Shown here: piece by piece, positions 45,121-54,612 of the stretch
Position numbering within the stretch: position 1 is the first letter of the stretch
Layout: each line of letters begins with the position of its first letter
From: Coleofasciculus sp. FACHB-T130
Lineage (GTDB): Bacteria > Cyanobacteriota > Cyanobacteriia > Cyanobacteriales > FACHB-T130
Direction: 5' to 3'
Length of the DNA: 64,000 nt
Assembly (NCBI RefSeq): GCF_014695375.1
Contig: NZ_JACJOG010000050.1
Location: 1-64,000 of the forward strand
Notes under the pieces: model-generated
Databases searched by the model: none
What the model was told of the DNA's origin: nothing
What the model saw: only the letters and a program-made list of their open reading frames with translations
Translations under genes and position numbers: made by a program

Positions 45121-45801
45121 TCACCTAAATCCGCTACGTTCCAGAAAATTTGTCAGAAAAAGAATGAACAGAGACAGCGAACTGAGAATAACCACCAAAA
45201 TCAAGGCGATGTTGTCGCGTCCCGACTGAACGGCTTCGTAGATTGCCATTGGCATCGTTTGCGTGACACCGGGAATATTCCCCGCAATCATTAAAGTTGC
45301 GCCAAATTCTCCTAACGCGCGGGCAAAACTGAGGACAATTCCTGCAAGGATACCTTTCCAGGCTAAAGGCAACCAAACGCGCCAGAGGGTTTGCAGATTC
45401 GATTGACCCAATGTCGCAGCGGCTTGTAAGTAAACGGGATCAACACTTTCTAAAGCTGCCTTTGTGGTTTTTACCATTAGCGGTAACGCCATAATGCTTG
45501 CCGCTAAGACTGCGCCTTGCCAGGTAAAAATGGGCGTCCAACCAGTCGCTTCGTAGAGAGGGCGTCCGATTAACCCCTGGCGTCCAAAGAGAACCAGCAG
45601 ATAAAATCCCACCACCGTCGGCGGCAAAATTAGGGGCAGCGTGACGATAGCATCCACCCAGTTTCGACCGGGAAAGCGGTAACGTGCTAACAGGTAGCCC
45701 AGCAGTCCCCCCGCGATCGCAACAAAGACGGTGGAAATCAGCGCCACCCACAACGATAAGCGCAAAGCGGAGAACAGTGCTGAGGACTGAGGACTCAGCA
45801 C
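45121..45801 (-). CDS. modB: Molybdate ABC transporter permease, ModB-like
   Basis: Membrane permease of 226 residues with about five helices. The conserved loop is YLQAAATLGQSNLQTLWRVWLPLA, followed by LSFARALGEFGATLMIAGNIPGVTQTMPMAIYE, which is diagnostic of ModB/CysT-like molybdate permeases. The start is a GTG at 45801 inside TGAGGAC heptamers, which encode residues such as SPQSSAL. No modA or modC is adjacent. It begins 6 bp after the cyaC stop codon, so it may be translated from the cyaC message. Confidence 0.9.
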   Translation of the reverse strand: MLSPQSSALFSALRLSLWVALISTVFVAIAGGLLGYLLARYRFPGRNWVDAIVTLPLILPPTVVGFYLLVLFGRQGLIGRPLYEATGWTPIFTWQGAVLAASIMALPLMVKTTKAALESVDPVYLQAAATLGQSNLQTLWRVWLPLAWKGILAGIVLSFARALGEFGATLMIAGNIPGVTQTMPMAIYEAVQSGRDNIALILVVILSSLSLFILFLTNFLERSGFR

Positions 45802-45802
45802 T
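45776..45802 (-). promoter_or_regulatory. Hairpin covering the modB start codon
   Basis: AGTGCTGAG (45776-45784) and CTCAGCACT (45794-45802) form a perfect 9-bp stem across a 9-nt loop of the heptamer. The stem contains the modB GTG at 45799-45801 and sits just after the cyaC stop. If formed in the mRNA, it would occlude the modB start. Confidence 0.6.
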
Positions 45803-45806
45803 TTAT

Positions 45807-48800
45807 TCAGTCCCCAGCACTTTCTTTAAGTTCAACCGCAAAGGTGAGAACGGTTTCATCGATGCCTTTGAGCTTGAGTGGGCTGCACTTGGTCATTTCC
45901 TGCTCGTCCAGGTAATCGGCAACGGCAGCAGAAACCAGGATGCAATTCGGCTCGGCTGCTTCTTGAAGGCGAGAGGCAATATTCACGCTAGGGCCGATAG
46001 CCGTGTAATCCGACCGTTGATTGCCTCCGAACATTCCCACCACGGCAGTTCCTTGGTGAATGCCGCAGCGGAACTGGACGGGTGCGCGATCGCTCGTGCC
46101 AACAATGCCTGCCTCCAACCATTTCTGATTGAGTTGCTCCAAAGAAGCGTGCATTTGCCGCGCCGCACCGATCGCCCGTCGTACCTGCTCGTTGGGTGTC
46201 AGTTCCTCTGGGGCACCAAACAACGCTAAAATTGCATCCCCCATAAACTTATCTACCGTACCACCGTTATCAAACACGGCTTTGGTCATTGCTTCCAGAT
46301 ATTCATTCAGCAACTCAGCCACTCGTCGCGCTCGCAAGGTATTTGCCAAACTGGTAAAACCCACGATGTCGCTAAATAAAACCGTAACCAACCTAGGTTC
46401 CGGACTCAAATCCAGCTTCAGTTCGCCTTTTGCCGCCTTCTGCACCATCGTTGGAGGTAAAAAGCGCTTCAGCACCGACTCAGTCAGGTAAGAATTCAGC
46501 TCCACCACCCGGCGCTCATTTTCCTTGAGCGCTAGCAAATTGTGGACTAACGCTAACAATTCCCGGTCGTTAAATGGCTTAGCCAGATAAGCATCGGCTC
46601 CCCTCTCAGTGCCTTCAATGCGAGTATCTTCGTCTACTTTGGCAGTGAGCAAAATAATCGGCGTTCCCTTGAGTTCTGGGTTCTCTCGGAGCATCCGAAT
46701 CATATCCAAACCGGACACAAAGGGCATCATCAAATCCGTCACGATCAGATCGGGTCGCCTTTCCTTAGCGACGGCGAATCCTTCGTTGCCGTTGCGAGCC
46801 ATGCAAACTTGATAGCCATCATTTAGCAAAATCCGAGACACATAAGCTCGTAAATCTGGATTGTCGTCCACCACTAAGACGGTGTGGATGACGGAGGAAT
46901 TGACGCTGGAGGCGGATAGTGGTTGCGACTCCGTTGGTAGTGAATTCAGAGAAGATGCTGCTTCATCCTGTCTCAAAAGTTCCCAGTCTCCAGTTTCTTC
47001 TTCCACCTCCAAATCTGCCAGTTCCACAGCAGCGCGATTGGATTGGACTTCAGTTGGCACTTCCAACACCTGATCCAGCGGTAGGTGTGCGGTTCCAGTT
47101 TGCAGCCAAACGGTAAAGGTGCTGCCTTCTCGGTAAACCGACTCGACAGAAATTTGACCGCCGTGGAGTTCCACCAATTCTTTCACCAGCGCTAAACCCA
47201 AGCCACTGCCTTCATAGGAGCGGTTGACTGACCCTTCCGCTTGACGGAAGCGCTCGAACAGATGGGGGATTTGTTCCGGGCGAATGCCAATGCCAGTGTC
47301 TGAAACCTGGATTCGGACGTGATCTCCAGCGGGTTGCACTAGCACGGCTATCGTACCTCCCGCTTCGGTAAATTTCATGGCATTGGAGAGAAGGTTGTAG
47401 AGTACCTTGTCAAATCTTTCTAAATCTAAATAAACCGGCTGACAGGGTTTCATTTCGAGTGTCAGCTGCAAGCCTTTTTTCTCGCAGTAGGGGCGAAAAG
47501 CTTCGACAATGGTTTCGATAAATTCTATTAAGTTACAAGGACGGAAACTGGCTTGCATTCGACCGGCGTCGAGTCGTTGGATATCCAGCAGTTGATTGAC
47601 CAGTCGCAGTAAGCGGCGGGAGTTGCGTAGGGCGATCGCAGCTTGGTCGTAGGGCATATCCTGATGCTGATTGACCGCTGACTCTAGCGGCCCTAGCATC
47701 AGAGTCAGCGGCGTGCGAAATTCGTGAGAAACGTTCTGGAAAAACTCGGTTTTCTGCCGGTCTAATTCCAGTAACCGCTCCGCCTGCTGCCGAGTTTTTT
47801 GATACAGTCGGGACTGCGTGACTGCGATCGCTGCCTGTGCTGCCACCGCCTGCGCTAATTCAACCTCTGAAGCGTGCCAGCGGCGAGGTCGGTTCGTTTG
47901 GCGCAAGGTAATGCTACCAATAATCTGACCATCGGAGAGTAACGGTACCACCAACAGCGCCCGCGCCGGACTCCGCAGAGGGAGATCGAACCCGTTCATT
48001 TCGGGGTTCCGATCCAGATCGTGGACTGCCACGGGGTTTTGTGTATTTAGCAGCTGTTGCAACACCGGATTTCCGGCAATTGGGACAACCGAGTGGGGTA
48101 ATTGAGGATTCTTCGCTTGCAGCGAAGTATGATTGCCGAGATGCGGAGCTAATTGCATTTTGGTGACAAATGCTTCGCTCGTACTGGAGAAAATCGGGTC
48201 CTCGCTCACCGATGTATCCAGCACCAGGCTTTCTGCCCCGTCATACAAGCCCACGCACTGAACAAACTCATCCTCTCTCCGCCACAGCGACAGGGCACAG
48301 CCATCCACTTGCAAGGCTTGTCCCAACTGTTGCGTAATTGCTGCAAAGATGTCCTGCGGGTCAAGGCTAGAGCGGATTGCCGTTGTAATCGTATTGACAA
48401 GGGCCTCTCTTTGTGCAAGTCGAGAAACCTGTTCGTAAGCCCGCGCCTGGGAAAGAGCCAGAGCCGCTTGATCCGCCACCATCACCACCAACTGAATCTC
48501 ATCATCCTGCCAGACGCGCGGCTGTCCGCACTGGTGCAGCGCCAGAACTGCCATCAATTCCAGTTGGCAATACAGCGGCACCACCAAGCTAGAGTGAATA
48601 TCTGCCTGTCGCATTGCCTCTAGGCGTTGCCTAATTACAGGGGTATCGCCTGGAAGTCGCTCATCTGTTTCGACATCATTAATGACTTCTACATCGTGCG
48701 TTTCCCACACTAACTGACTGAGAACTGAGGACTGAAGACTCAAGACTGAGTGGGGATCTTCATTGTGCTGCCCAGTCTCGCTCTCTCCCAAAGAAGACTC

Positions 48801-49571
48801 AGGGAGCAAAACTGAAGACGGAGCCGTATATTCTAGTGACTCCTGACTCCCGCCTTCTTCCTCCGTCCTCTGTCCTGCCGTTCTCTGTCCTGACGATGGA
48901 CTCAGTTCGGAAATGATGAGTCCTGAGGATTGCCGCTTGCCTTTTGCCTCTTGTCGCTGATAAATGAATCCTTCATCTGCCATCCCGTCTTCCTGGAAGG
49001 GACGCAAAATGCACACGCTGACCTCCAGCATATGACCCACGGTTTCCACAATCGTCTGGAGGACTTGCTGAAGGGGCGAACCGCCCCGCCGGTACTGGGC
49101 GTTGCGAATGGTATTCGTGACTGTATTGAGCAGCGATTCGCGGCGCAGCGTCCGGCATAGTTCCTCAGTCCGAACCTTCAAAACGTTGTGGGTATCCATT
49201 GCCTGCTGCACCAGCGCTTTTAGCTCAGCTGCATCCCAGGGTTTGGTGACGTACTTGAAGACCTTTCCGGCGTTGATAGCTTCCACCAAATCTTCCACAT
49301 CGGTGTAACCCGTCAAAATAATCCGGATAATATCTGGGTACTGGGTGGCGGTGAGGCTGAGAAATTCTGTGCCGCTCATCAGGGGCATCCGCTGATCCGA
49401 GATGATCACGGCAACATCCCCCTCATGCGCCAGAATCTCCAGCGCCGCAGGGCCGTTATCTGCCCTGAGTACCTTATATTCTCGATGAAAAGTGCGATAG
49501 AGCAGGTCGAGGTTATCGGGTTCGTCATCGACGACCAGAATTTTGGGCTTTTTACTGGCTTGGGATTTCAT
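45807..49571 (-). CDS. cyaC: CyaC-type hybrid kinase / adenylate cyclase
   Basis: A 1254-residue signalling protein. Order: receiver (about 10-130, KILVVDDEPDNLDLL and SDQRMPL), GAF1 (about 160-380), GAF2 (about 395-590), HisKA with VSHEFRTPLTLMLG near 617, HATPase (GSGLGLALVKELVELHGG near 800), second receiver (VLVVDDNPDLRAYV near 900, TDLMMPF), and a class III cyclase from about 1060 (VLFSDIVGFTSLA, KFMGDAILALFG, NIASRLQ). This layout matches CyaC of Anabaena and Spirulina. GAF1 carries a ~75-residue low-complexity insert made from repeats. ATG 49571, with AGGAGA upstream, is preferred over an extension to 49649. Confidence 0.92.
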   Translation of the reverse strand: MKSQASKKPKILVVDDEPDNLDLLYRTFHREYKVLRADNGPAALEILAHEGDVAVIISDQRMPLMSGTEFLSLTATQYPDIIRIILTGYTDVEDLVEAINAGKVFKYVTKPWDAAELKALVQQAMDTHNVLKVRTEELCRTLRRESLLNTVTNTIRNAQYRRGGSPLQQVLQTIVETVGHMLEVSVCILRPFQEDGMADEGFIYQRQEAKGKRQSSGLIISELSPSSGQRTAGQRTEEEGGSQESLEYTAPSSVLLPESSLGESETGQHNEDPHSVLSLQSSVLSQLVWETHDVEVINDVETDERLPGDTPVIRQRLEAMRQADIHSSLVVPLYCQLELMAVLALHQCGQPRVWQDDEIQLVVMVADQAALALSQARAYEQVSRLAQREALVNTITTAIRSSLDPQDIFAAITQQLGQALQVDGCALSLWRREDEFVQCVGLYDGAESLVLDTSVSEDPIFSSTSEAFVTKMQLAPHLGNHTSLQAKNPQLPHSVVPIAGNPVLQQLLNTQNPVAVHDLDRNPEMNGFDLPLRSPARALLVVPLLSDGQIIGSITLRQTNRPRRWHASEVELAQAVAAQAAIAVTQSRLYQKTRQQAERLLELDRQKTEFFQNVSHEFRTPLTLMLGPLESAVNQHQDMPYDQAAIALRNSRRLLRLVNQLLDIQRLDAGRMQASFRPCNLIEFIETIVEAFRPYCEKKGLQLTLEMKPCQPVYLDLERFDKVLYNLLSNAMKFTEAGGTIAVLVQPAGDHVRIQVSDTGIGIRPEQIPHLFERFRQAEGSVNRSYEGSGLGLALVKELVELHGGQISVESVYREGSTFTVWLQTGTAHLPLDQVLEVPTEVQSNRAAVELADLEVEEETGDWELLRQDEAASSLNSLPTESQPLSASSVNSSVIHTVLVVDDNPDLRAYVSRILLNDGYQVCMARNGNEGFAVAKERRPDLIVTDLMMPFVSGLDMIRMLRENPELKGTPIILLTAKVDEDTRIEGTERGADAYLAKPFNDRELLALVHNLLALKENERRVVELNSYLTESVLKRFLPPTMVQKAAKGELKLDLSPEPRLVTVLFSDIVGFTSLANTLRARRVAELLNEYLEAMTKAVFDNGGTVDKFMGDAILALFGAPEELTPNEQVRRAIGAARQMHASLEQLNQKWLEAGIVGTSDRAPVQFRCGIHQGTAVVGMFGGNQRSDYTAIGPSVNIASRLQEAAEPNCILVSAAVADYLDEQEMTKCSPLKLKGIDETVLTFAVELKESAGD
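48712..48945 (-). repeat. Repeat-derived insert inside the cyaC GAF1 domain
   Basis: Codons here specify a Ser/Glu/Gln-rich stretch (LSLQSSVLSQL and GQRTAGQRTEEEGG). The DNA carries diverged copies of the heptamer (CTGAGGACTGAAGACTC) and AGGACAGAG-like units. Homologous GAF domains have no such stretch, so a repeat appears to have expanded inside the gene while staying in frame. Confidence 0.7.
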
Positions 49572-50440
49572 GCCCCGCTCTCCTGCTGTAGTATGGTGCA
49601 GCTCATGCCTACGCCCATGCAAATGCAAAACAGTCTCCATTTCATGCACAGATTATTCCAGCGATTGAGATGGAAAAGCAGATGGGAGATAAAGATAGAC
49701 GCTCCCTATCCAAGCTACTATCCGCATCCCACTGTTTCCGAATCCGGAAGCTGTGGAAATTGCCTGGTTGCACCCTAATTAATCTTAATTTTTCAGTTTC
49801 AGTACTGCTGTACCTTCTGGTGTCGATTTTCGAGAAACACCCCGGTTCTGGCTCATGCTCCCCGCTCCCCTTGCGGGGAAGCCTTGGTCCTACCCAACAG
49901 CGGTTCCTGAGAAATCGGGGTAGGGTGTAGGCAATGCTTATGGTCGTCAGACGACTGACAACGAACCTACCCAGTTCAATAACTTTTTGGGGAGAAAATG
50001 CACTTGTCACTTACTTTTTATTTAAAATACCCGCTCTTCATTTCTGACTTTAACGTTTGGGCGTGGATCTCAGTTATAACTACTGCGATCGCGCTTCCAT
50101 ATCCCCTGCTCCGAAATTGATCGATAACAGGCTGTTAGAGAAATACCTGGACGAGCGCTGCTGCTCCGGACAGGATAGCGATGCTGGCTCTACCGTCCGA
50201 TGCCAATTTTCCCTAGGCCGATGCACTCCTTGTACAATAGTATCCTTGCTGGAACAAAAGAAGCTTTGCCTAAGGTAGGCATTCTTCCCGGCTAGGGCAA
50301 CCTAGAAACTCTCCAGCCCAGCAACTTGTCAATCTTCCCAGTTAATTCATTTTGCTCCAGTACCCCGATCTTAAACCTGCAAAAATCACTGCAAAATGAT
50401 CTAGGATGAAACCTGCTAGATATCCAATTTACGCTCGGCT
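49572..50440. other. 869-bp gap between cyaC and GNAT genes
   Basis: No convincing gene on either strand. A GC-rich palindrome (CCCCGC-tcccctt-GCGGGG, 49860-49878) lies inside a larger imperfect inverted repeat (CACCCCGGTTCT at about 49839-49850, AGAAATCGGGGTAG at about 49909-49922). This resembles a dispersed cyanobacterial extragenic element. GTCGTCAGACGAC at 49945-49957 is a short palindrome. The rest holds the divergent promoters. Confidence 0.5.
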
Positions 50441-51106
50441 GTGAATCCCTGCTTTCCACTCTTGCACCGCCAACCTGAAAGAGCCGCACAACCGAATGGT
50501 GCCTCTCACTTTATCATCCGGGCAGCCCACCAAAATGATGTGACCAGCCTCACCGAGATCCTGGCAGATAGCTTTCACCCTCGGTCAGGAATTTGGGCTT
50601 TGGCCTATCCGTTATTTCGACTAGGAATTTACGAAGATTTACGCAATCGACTGCGCTTGATTCCTCCGAATTACATCTGTTTAGCCGCTGTCGCTCCGGG
50701 TAGTACCAATCAGGGGAGAGGAGAGGATTCATCCCCGTCCCCAAAAGCACAAGAACGCCAAGGAACAAATGCTGATTCCGTGGTGGGGACGGTTGAAATG
50801 GGGCTTCGTCCCTGTTCCTGGCAACCGTGGAGTTCTCAATATCCTTACATCTCGAATTTGGCTGTCCACCGCTCGTGTCGGCGACGGGGAGTCGCGCAGC
50901 AGTTACTGCTGCGCTGCGAACGAACCGCAGTGGAATGGGGATTCTGCGACCTCTACCTGCACGTGTTAGAAAACAATCATCAAGCACGGCAGCTTTATCT
51001 GAAGGCGGGATATCACCTACACCATAGCGATCCCAGCTGGAGTGACTGGCTGCTGAGGCGTCCTCGACGGCTGTTCTTGCACAAACACTTGCCTTGTGGA
51101 AGCTAA
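50441..51106 (+). CDS. GNAT-family N-acetyltransferase
   Basis: A 221-residue acetyl-CoA-dependent acetyltransferase; substrate unknown. The acetyl-CoA loop is VHRSCRRRGVAQQLLLRCE, preceded by YPYISNLAV. The C-terminal strand/helix DLYLHVLENNHQARQLYLKAGY is family-typical. Residues about 88-110 (TNQGRGEDSSPSPKAQERQG) look like an inserted low-complexity loop. The start is a GTG at 50441. Confidence 0.85.
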   Translation: MNPCFPLLHRQPERAAQPNGASHFIIRAAHQNDVTSLTEILADSFHPRSGIWALAYPLFRLGIYEDLRNRLRLIPPNYICLAAVAPGSTNQGRGEDSSPSPKAQERQGTNADSVVGTVEMGLRPCSWQPWSSQYPYISNLAVHRSCRRRGVAQQLLLRCERTAVEWGFCDLYLHVLENNHQARQLYLKAGYHLHHSDPSWSDWLLRRPRRLFLHKHLPCGS

Positions 51107-51557
51107 AATAACCCTCCCCTCGCCTCCCTGAGATTCTCTAGATTTGAGGATGATTGGGTTGAAAATTGCTAGCTAGAAAAGACGTTTAATCAATTCAATC
51201 AGTCTTTAAATCAGTCAGTGACTCTTGCTTGTCGCAACTTCACATTAACTTTAAACAATTGTCACTTTTGGGGGTAGATTATTGAAGAATACCCAATACA
51301 GTGAGGTTGTGGGCGACTACTGGCTGTTGAATTTTCTACGCTCGGACAAGATGCCATAAAATAAAATTAAGAATTACCGCTTGGTGACTTATACTAATGT
51401 CAAATGTTTTGATAATGTAATTATTGTTTACATACATAATAGATGGCAAACTGAATCTCAAGCTTGCAATCCATCCAGAACTAACAGACTTGGGTTTGTC
51501 TCTGTGCTTCCGGTTCGGGTGCATGCCCAAAGAAAAAATATAGCAGTAAGAGTTGAC
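51107..51557. other. 451-bp spacer before the conserved hypothetical gene
   Basis: Nothing recognisable as a gene or RNA. The reading frame of the next gene remains open up to 51381, but that stretch has poor coding character and I treat it as leader. Confidence 0.5.
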
Positions 51558-52109
51558 ATGGATAGCGACAACCAACAGCGCTACCAGACTGTCCTATACA
51601 AAGCGGATGCCAATCAAAGCCCTACCTGTGTCGCCCGCTCTCAAGGCTCTAATGGCATGAATAATGAAAGCCCGAACCCTGACGAGGAATCGTCTGATAT
51701 CCTTAATCAGCTGCATGATAAACATCTGTTAATCGTGAATAGTCGCCGTCGGAATGGCTTGATCCTCTACAAACACTACCATGCAGAGTTTGCTGGGCCA
51801 GGAGCGGCTGTGGGCGGATTGTTTGATGTGGATGCGAAATGGGTGTTGCCAGTGGGCAATTTGTCATTGGTAACTCCTGAATCCGCTCAGGAGCGGCAGA
51901 ATGCTTATTTGATTCGGAGACAGTGGATTAGACTCACGAAACAAATTACGGATAACCCCGTGCCGCTGCAACGAGCACAGAAGATCCTCGAACAGTTTAA
52001 GCAGTTCTTTGGCACGGAGACGCTGACGCAAGTACCTGACGATGCCTTTGCGCTGTTGGTGGGGGTGTTGCCAGATACTATCCGCAGGGCACGGGATTTG
52101 GAGGATTAA
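51558..52109 (+). CDS. Conserved hypothetical protein
   Basis: About 183 residues; function not recognised. The likely conserved core starts near NNESPNPDEESSDILNQLHDK and runs through LLIVNSRRRNGLILYKHYHAEF, then helices RQWIRLTKQITDNPVPLQRAQKILEQFKQF. No membrane segment or catalytic signature. Start is uncertain: ATG 51558 is chosen, but a later ATG at residue 34 (MNNESPNP) fits the conserved region better. The stop codon overlaps a 24-bp inverted repeat. Confidence 0.65.
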   Translation: MDSDNQQRYQTVLYKADANQSPTCVARSQGSNGMNNESPNPDEESSDILNQLHDKHLLIVNSRRRNGLILYKHYHAEFAGPGAAVGGLFDVDAKWVLPVGNLSLVTPESAQERQNAYLIRRQWIRLTKQITDNPVPLQRAQKILEQFKQFFGTETLTQVPDDAFALLVGVLPDTIRRARDLED

Positions 52110-52153
52110 TTAAAAATTAAAAACTAGGAAGTTTTTAATTTTTAATTAATCCT
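52102..52153. terminator. Perfect 24-bp inverted repeat, bidirectional terminator
   Basis: The left arm at 52102-52125 and right arm at 52130-52153 pair perfectly over 24 bp with a 4-nt loop (agga). The arms are built from TTAAAAA-type heptamers. The repeat overlaps the stop codon of the conserved hypothetical gene and ends 3 bp before the hisC stop, so it most likely terminates both convergent genes. Confidence 0.85.
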
Positions 52154-52155
52154 GC

Positions 52156-53280
52156 TTAGTTGATTGCTTTTAAGGCTGCCAGGAGATGCTGGCGCGATCG
52201 CTCATTTTCTTCTTCACTGCCTACCGTCAGACGAATGCCGCCGCCGGTGTGACGAACTAAGGTTCCTAACTCTTTGAGTTGCTGCGCCAATCGAGTCAGG
52301 GCTTCCTCTGTCGGGAGACGCAGGTAGATGAAGTTTGAGGCACTGGGCCAAACTTGTAAATCCTGTTGCTCTTTGAGAAAATCGAGTAACTTTTCTCGTT
52401 CGCTAAGAATTTGGGGAATGCAGCTAAGTAGCAGTTGCCGCTGGGAAAGGGCAAGTAAAGCGGCAGCTTGGGTGAAGCTGGGGAGATTGTAGGGGAGACG
52501 GACTTTTTCGAGGGCGACGATGAGTTCTGGGTGAGCGATCGCATATCCTAGTCGCAGTGCTGCCAGCCGAAACGCCTTGGAAAATGTTCTGAGTACCACC
52601 CAGTTTGGATGCTGCGACAATTCACCCACCACGGTTGTCTGGCTAAATTCAAAATAAGCTTCGTCAATGACCACCAAAATATGCTCTGGCAAACTCCGCA
52701 GCCATTCCAACTCGGCGGTAGTTAAGGCGTTAGCGGTGGGGGAGTTGGGATGAACGACAAATACCACTCGGATTGGCGGATTCTGGGTTTCCTCAATGGC
52801 TTTTTGGGCAGCGGCAAGATCCATTTCAAAATTCGCTTCCTTACGCCCGACATTCACCACAGGAATGCCTAGGGTATGAGCCAGAATCGCGTACATGGAG
52901 AAGGTGGGATCGGCGACCAAGATCGAGCCTTCGTTGCCGAGACAGGTGGCAATCAGGAGGGAACGAATGAGTTCATCGGAACCATTACCTACAGAGATAT
53001 TGGCTGGGGTAATGGGGGCCTCTAAGGATTCGTTCGCGTATTGGGCGATCGCTTCTTTGAGTTGGGCATGACTGCCATCAGGATAGCGATTCGTCTCAAT
53101 TAGCTGCTGATAAGTCCATGCCAATTTTTCTTTTAATTCTTTTGGTAAATCAAAAGGGCATTCATTGGTATCCAGCCGATCGATTGGAATTGAACCAGTG
53201 ACTGGACTTCCTGATGCGCCGCCTGGGTGGGGCATATAGGCGCGTAACTGAGATAAATCTGACCGGATGAACGAGAACAT
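52156..53280 (-). CDS. hisC: Histidinol-phosphate aminotransferase
   Basis: PLP-dependent aminotransferase of 374 residues acting in histidine synthesis. It has [12 protein letters not shown] near the start, [35 protein letters not shown], and [15 protein letters not shown] with the PLP-binding Lys. The C-terminus [16 protein letters not shown] binds phosphate. ATG 53280 has AGGAATTT upstream, so the extension to 53298 is less likely. A metallophosphoesterase gene lies 25 bp upstream on the same strand. Confidence 0.93.
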   Translation of the reverse strand: MFSFIRSDLSQLRAYMPHPGGASGSPVTGSIPIDRLDTNECPFDLPKELKEKLAWTYQQLIETNRYPDGSHAQLKEAIAQYANESLEAPITPANISVGNGSDELIRSLLIATCLGNEGSILVADPTFSMYAILAHTLGIPVVNVGRKEANFEMDLAAAQKAIEETQNPPIRVVFVVHPNSPTANALTTAELEWLRSLPEHILVVIDEAYFEFSQTTVVGELSQHPNWVVLRTFSKAFRLAALRLGYAIAHPELIVALEKVRLPYNLPSFTQAAALLALSQRQLLLSCIPQILSEREKLLDFLKEQQDLQVWPSASNFIYLRLPTEEALTRLAQQLKELGTLVRHTGGGIRLTVGSEEENERSRQHLLAALKAIN

Positions 53281-53305
53281 AAATTCCTGATCTAACAACT
53301 AAAAA

Positions 53306-54139
53306 CTATTTTTGATCCACCAGCGCGATCGCCGTGACTTCTGGCGGACAAAATAGGCGTCCGGGCCAATAGGTTCCCAGCCCCCGATTCACATATAGCT
53401 GGTTTTTTCCTACCTGATGCCACCCCTGCGCCCATTCCCAACGCTCTACCACTTTATTGCATTCCTTCATAAAAGGCACCCAACGCTGCATCGGTTTGGG
53501 AATCAGGTGACGGAAGTTTTGCAGCAGTTGCGGCGCTGGACCATATCCAGGAATTACTACTTGACCGCCATGAGTATGACCCGACAGTTGCAAATCCACC
53601 CGCCATTCTTGCAAAATCTCGGCAGTATCTGGGTTGTGAGATAAGACGATTCGGGGTGTATCCCGATCGAGTTGACTCATCACTGGCGCTGGATTAAAGT
53701 CCCGCGACCAAAAATCAGCCAGTCCGACTAAGGGTAATTCTTTTCCCAATGGATAAGCAATTTCATTGCAGAGTACATGAATCCCAATGCTAGTCAGGGC
53801 GTCTTGCACCACTTGTTTTGAATGACGATAATAATTATCGTGGTTGCCCAGTACGGCATAGACACCAGCGCGACCTTGCAAGTGTTTTAGCCGTTGCACT
53901 AGGGCGTGAATGGGAGATGGGTCATCAGTCACGAAGTCGCCAGTCAACAAAACCAGGTCGGGTTCGAGTTGATTGCTGACTTCAATTGCCTCTGCGAGTA
54001 GTGTTTCGGATAATCGCTTGCCATCGTAGTGCAAATCAGACAGTTGCACTAGCTTTGTGCCTTGCAAAGATGCCGGTAAACCCGCGATCGCTACTGTTAA
54101 ATTTTCTACGCTTAAAGATTCGGTTAATATCCAGTGCAT
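53306..54139 (-). CDS. Calcineurin-like metallophosphoesterase
   Basis: Binuclear metal phosphoesterase of 277 residues. Metal motifs in order: LSDLHYD, LTGDFVTDD, GNHDNYY, LSHNPD and GHTHGGQ, all present. It resembles the YkuE/LpxG-like group acting on lipid-linked or membrane substrates; the true substrate is unknown. hisC is downstream with a 25-bp gap, so the two are probably co-transcribed without an obvious functional link. Confidence 0.88.
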   Translation of the reverse strand: MHWILTESLSVENLTVAIAGLPASLQGTKLVQLSDLHYDGKRLSETLLAEAIEVSNQLEPDLVLLTGDFVTDDPSPIHALVQRLKHLQGRAGVYAVLGNHDNYYRHSKQVVQDALTSIGIHVLCNEIAYPLGKELPLVGLADFWSRDFNPAPVMSQLDRDTPRIVLSHNPDTAEILQEWRVDLQLSGHTHGGQVVIPGYGPAPQLLQNFRHLIPKPMQRWVPFMKECNKVVERWEWAQGWHQVGKNQLYVNRGLGTYWPGRLFCPPEVTAIALVDQK

Positions 54140-54612
54140 TTTGTCAACTTTTGCTATCTGGCGATTCCAGGATAGCTCAGAGATGCTATTTGTTGCCTTG
54201 CCACCTGATTAAGGAGCGAAAGCAAAAGAATGGATTAAATCTTTTCAAGATTGCTTGACTAAGCTGGGTTATGGGCTTCTTGATTCGCTAGCGTCCTTGC
54301 AATAAATACAAAAGCGATCGCTAAATGGTTCTTTTTACAATAGTTCAGAACAAGGTCAGAACATTTATCTGTGAATTTACTGACTTTTTCGTAAAAAACG
54401 GACAAATAGTCAATGTAAATACGGTTTTATAATTAGTGAATGTATCCTATGTTTATTAGGAATAAATTTAAGTTTAGCCTATATTTAGGCACAAACGATA
54501 AATTGTATTATTTTGGTAATTTGTATAAATTTATCTAGCAAAGCTCAAAAAATTTTCTCTATTAAAAGTTAATAATTGGTCAGTTATTGATATTTGGAAG
54601 AGTCCGATTTTT
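54140..54612. other. 473-bp AT-rich spacer before the sensor kinase
   Basis: AT-rich DNA, one HIP1 site near 54315. No gene, RNA or repeat recognised. Promoters for the divergent genes must lie here. Confidence 0.5.

Noticed and set aside
49670-49930. 86-residue open frame in the cyaC-GNAT gap
   Set aside because: It reads through the palindromic element and lacks coding character; likely spurious.
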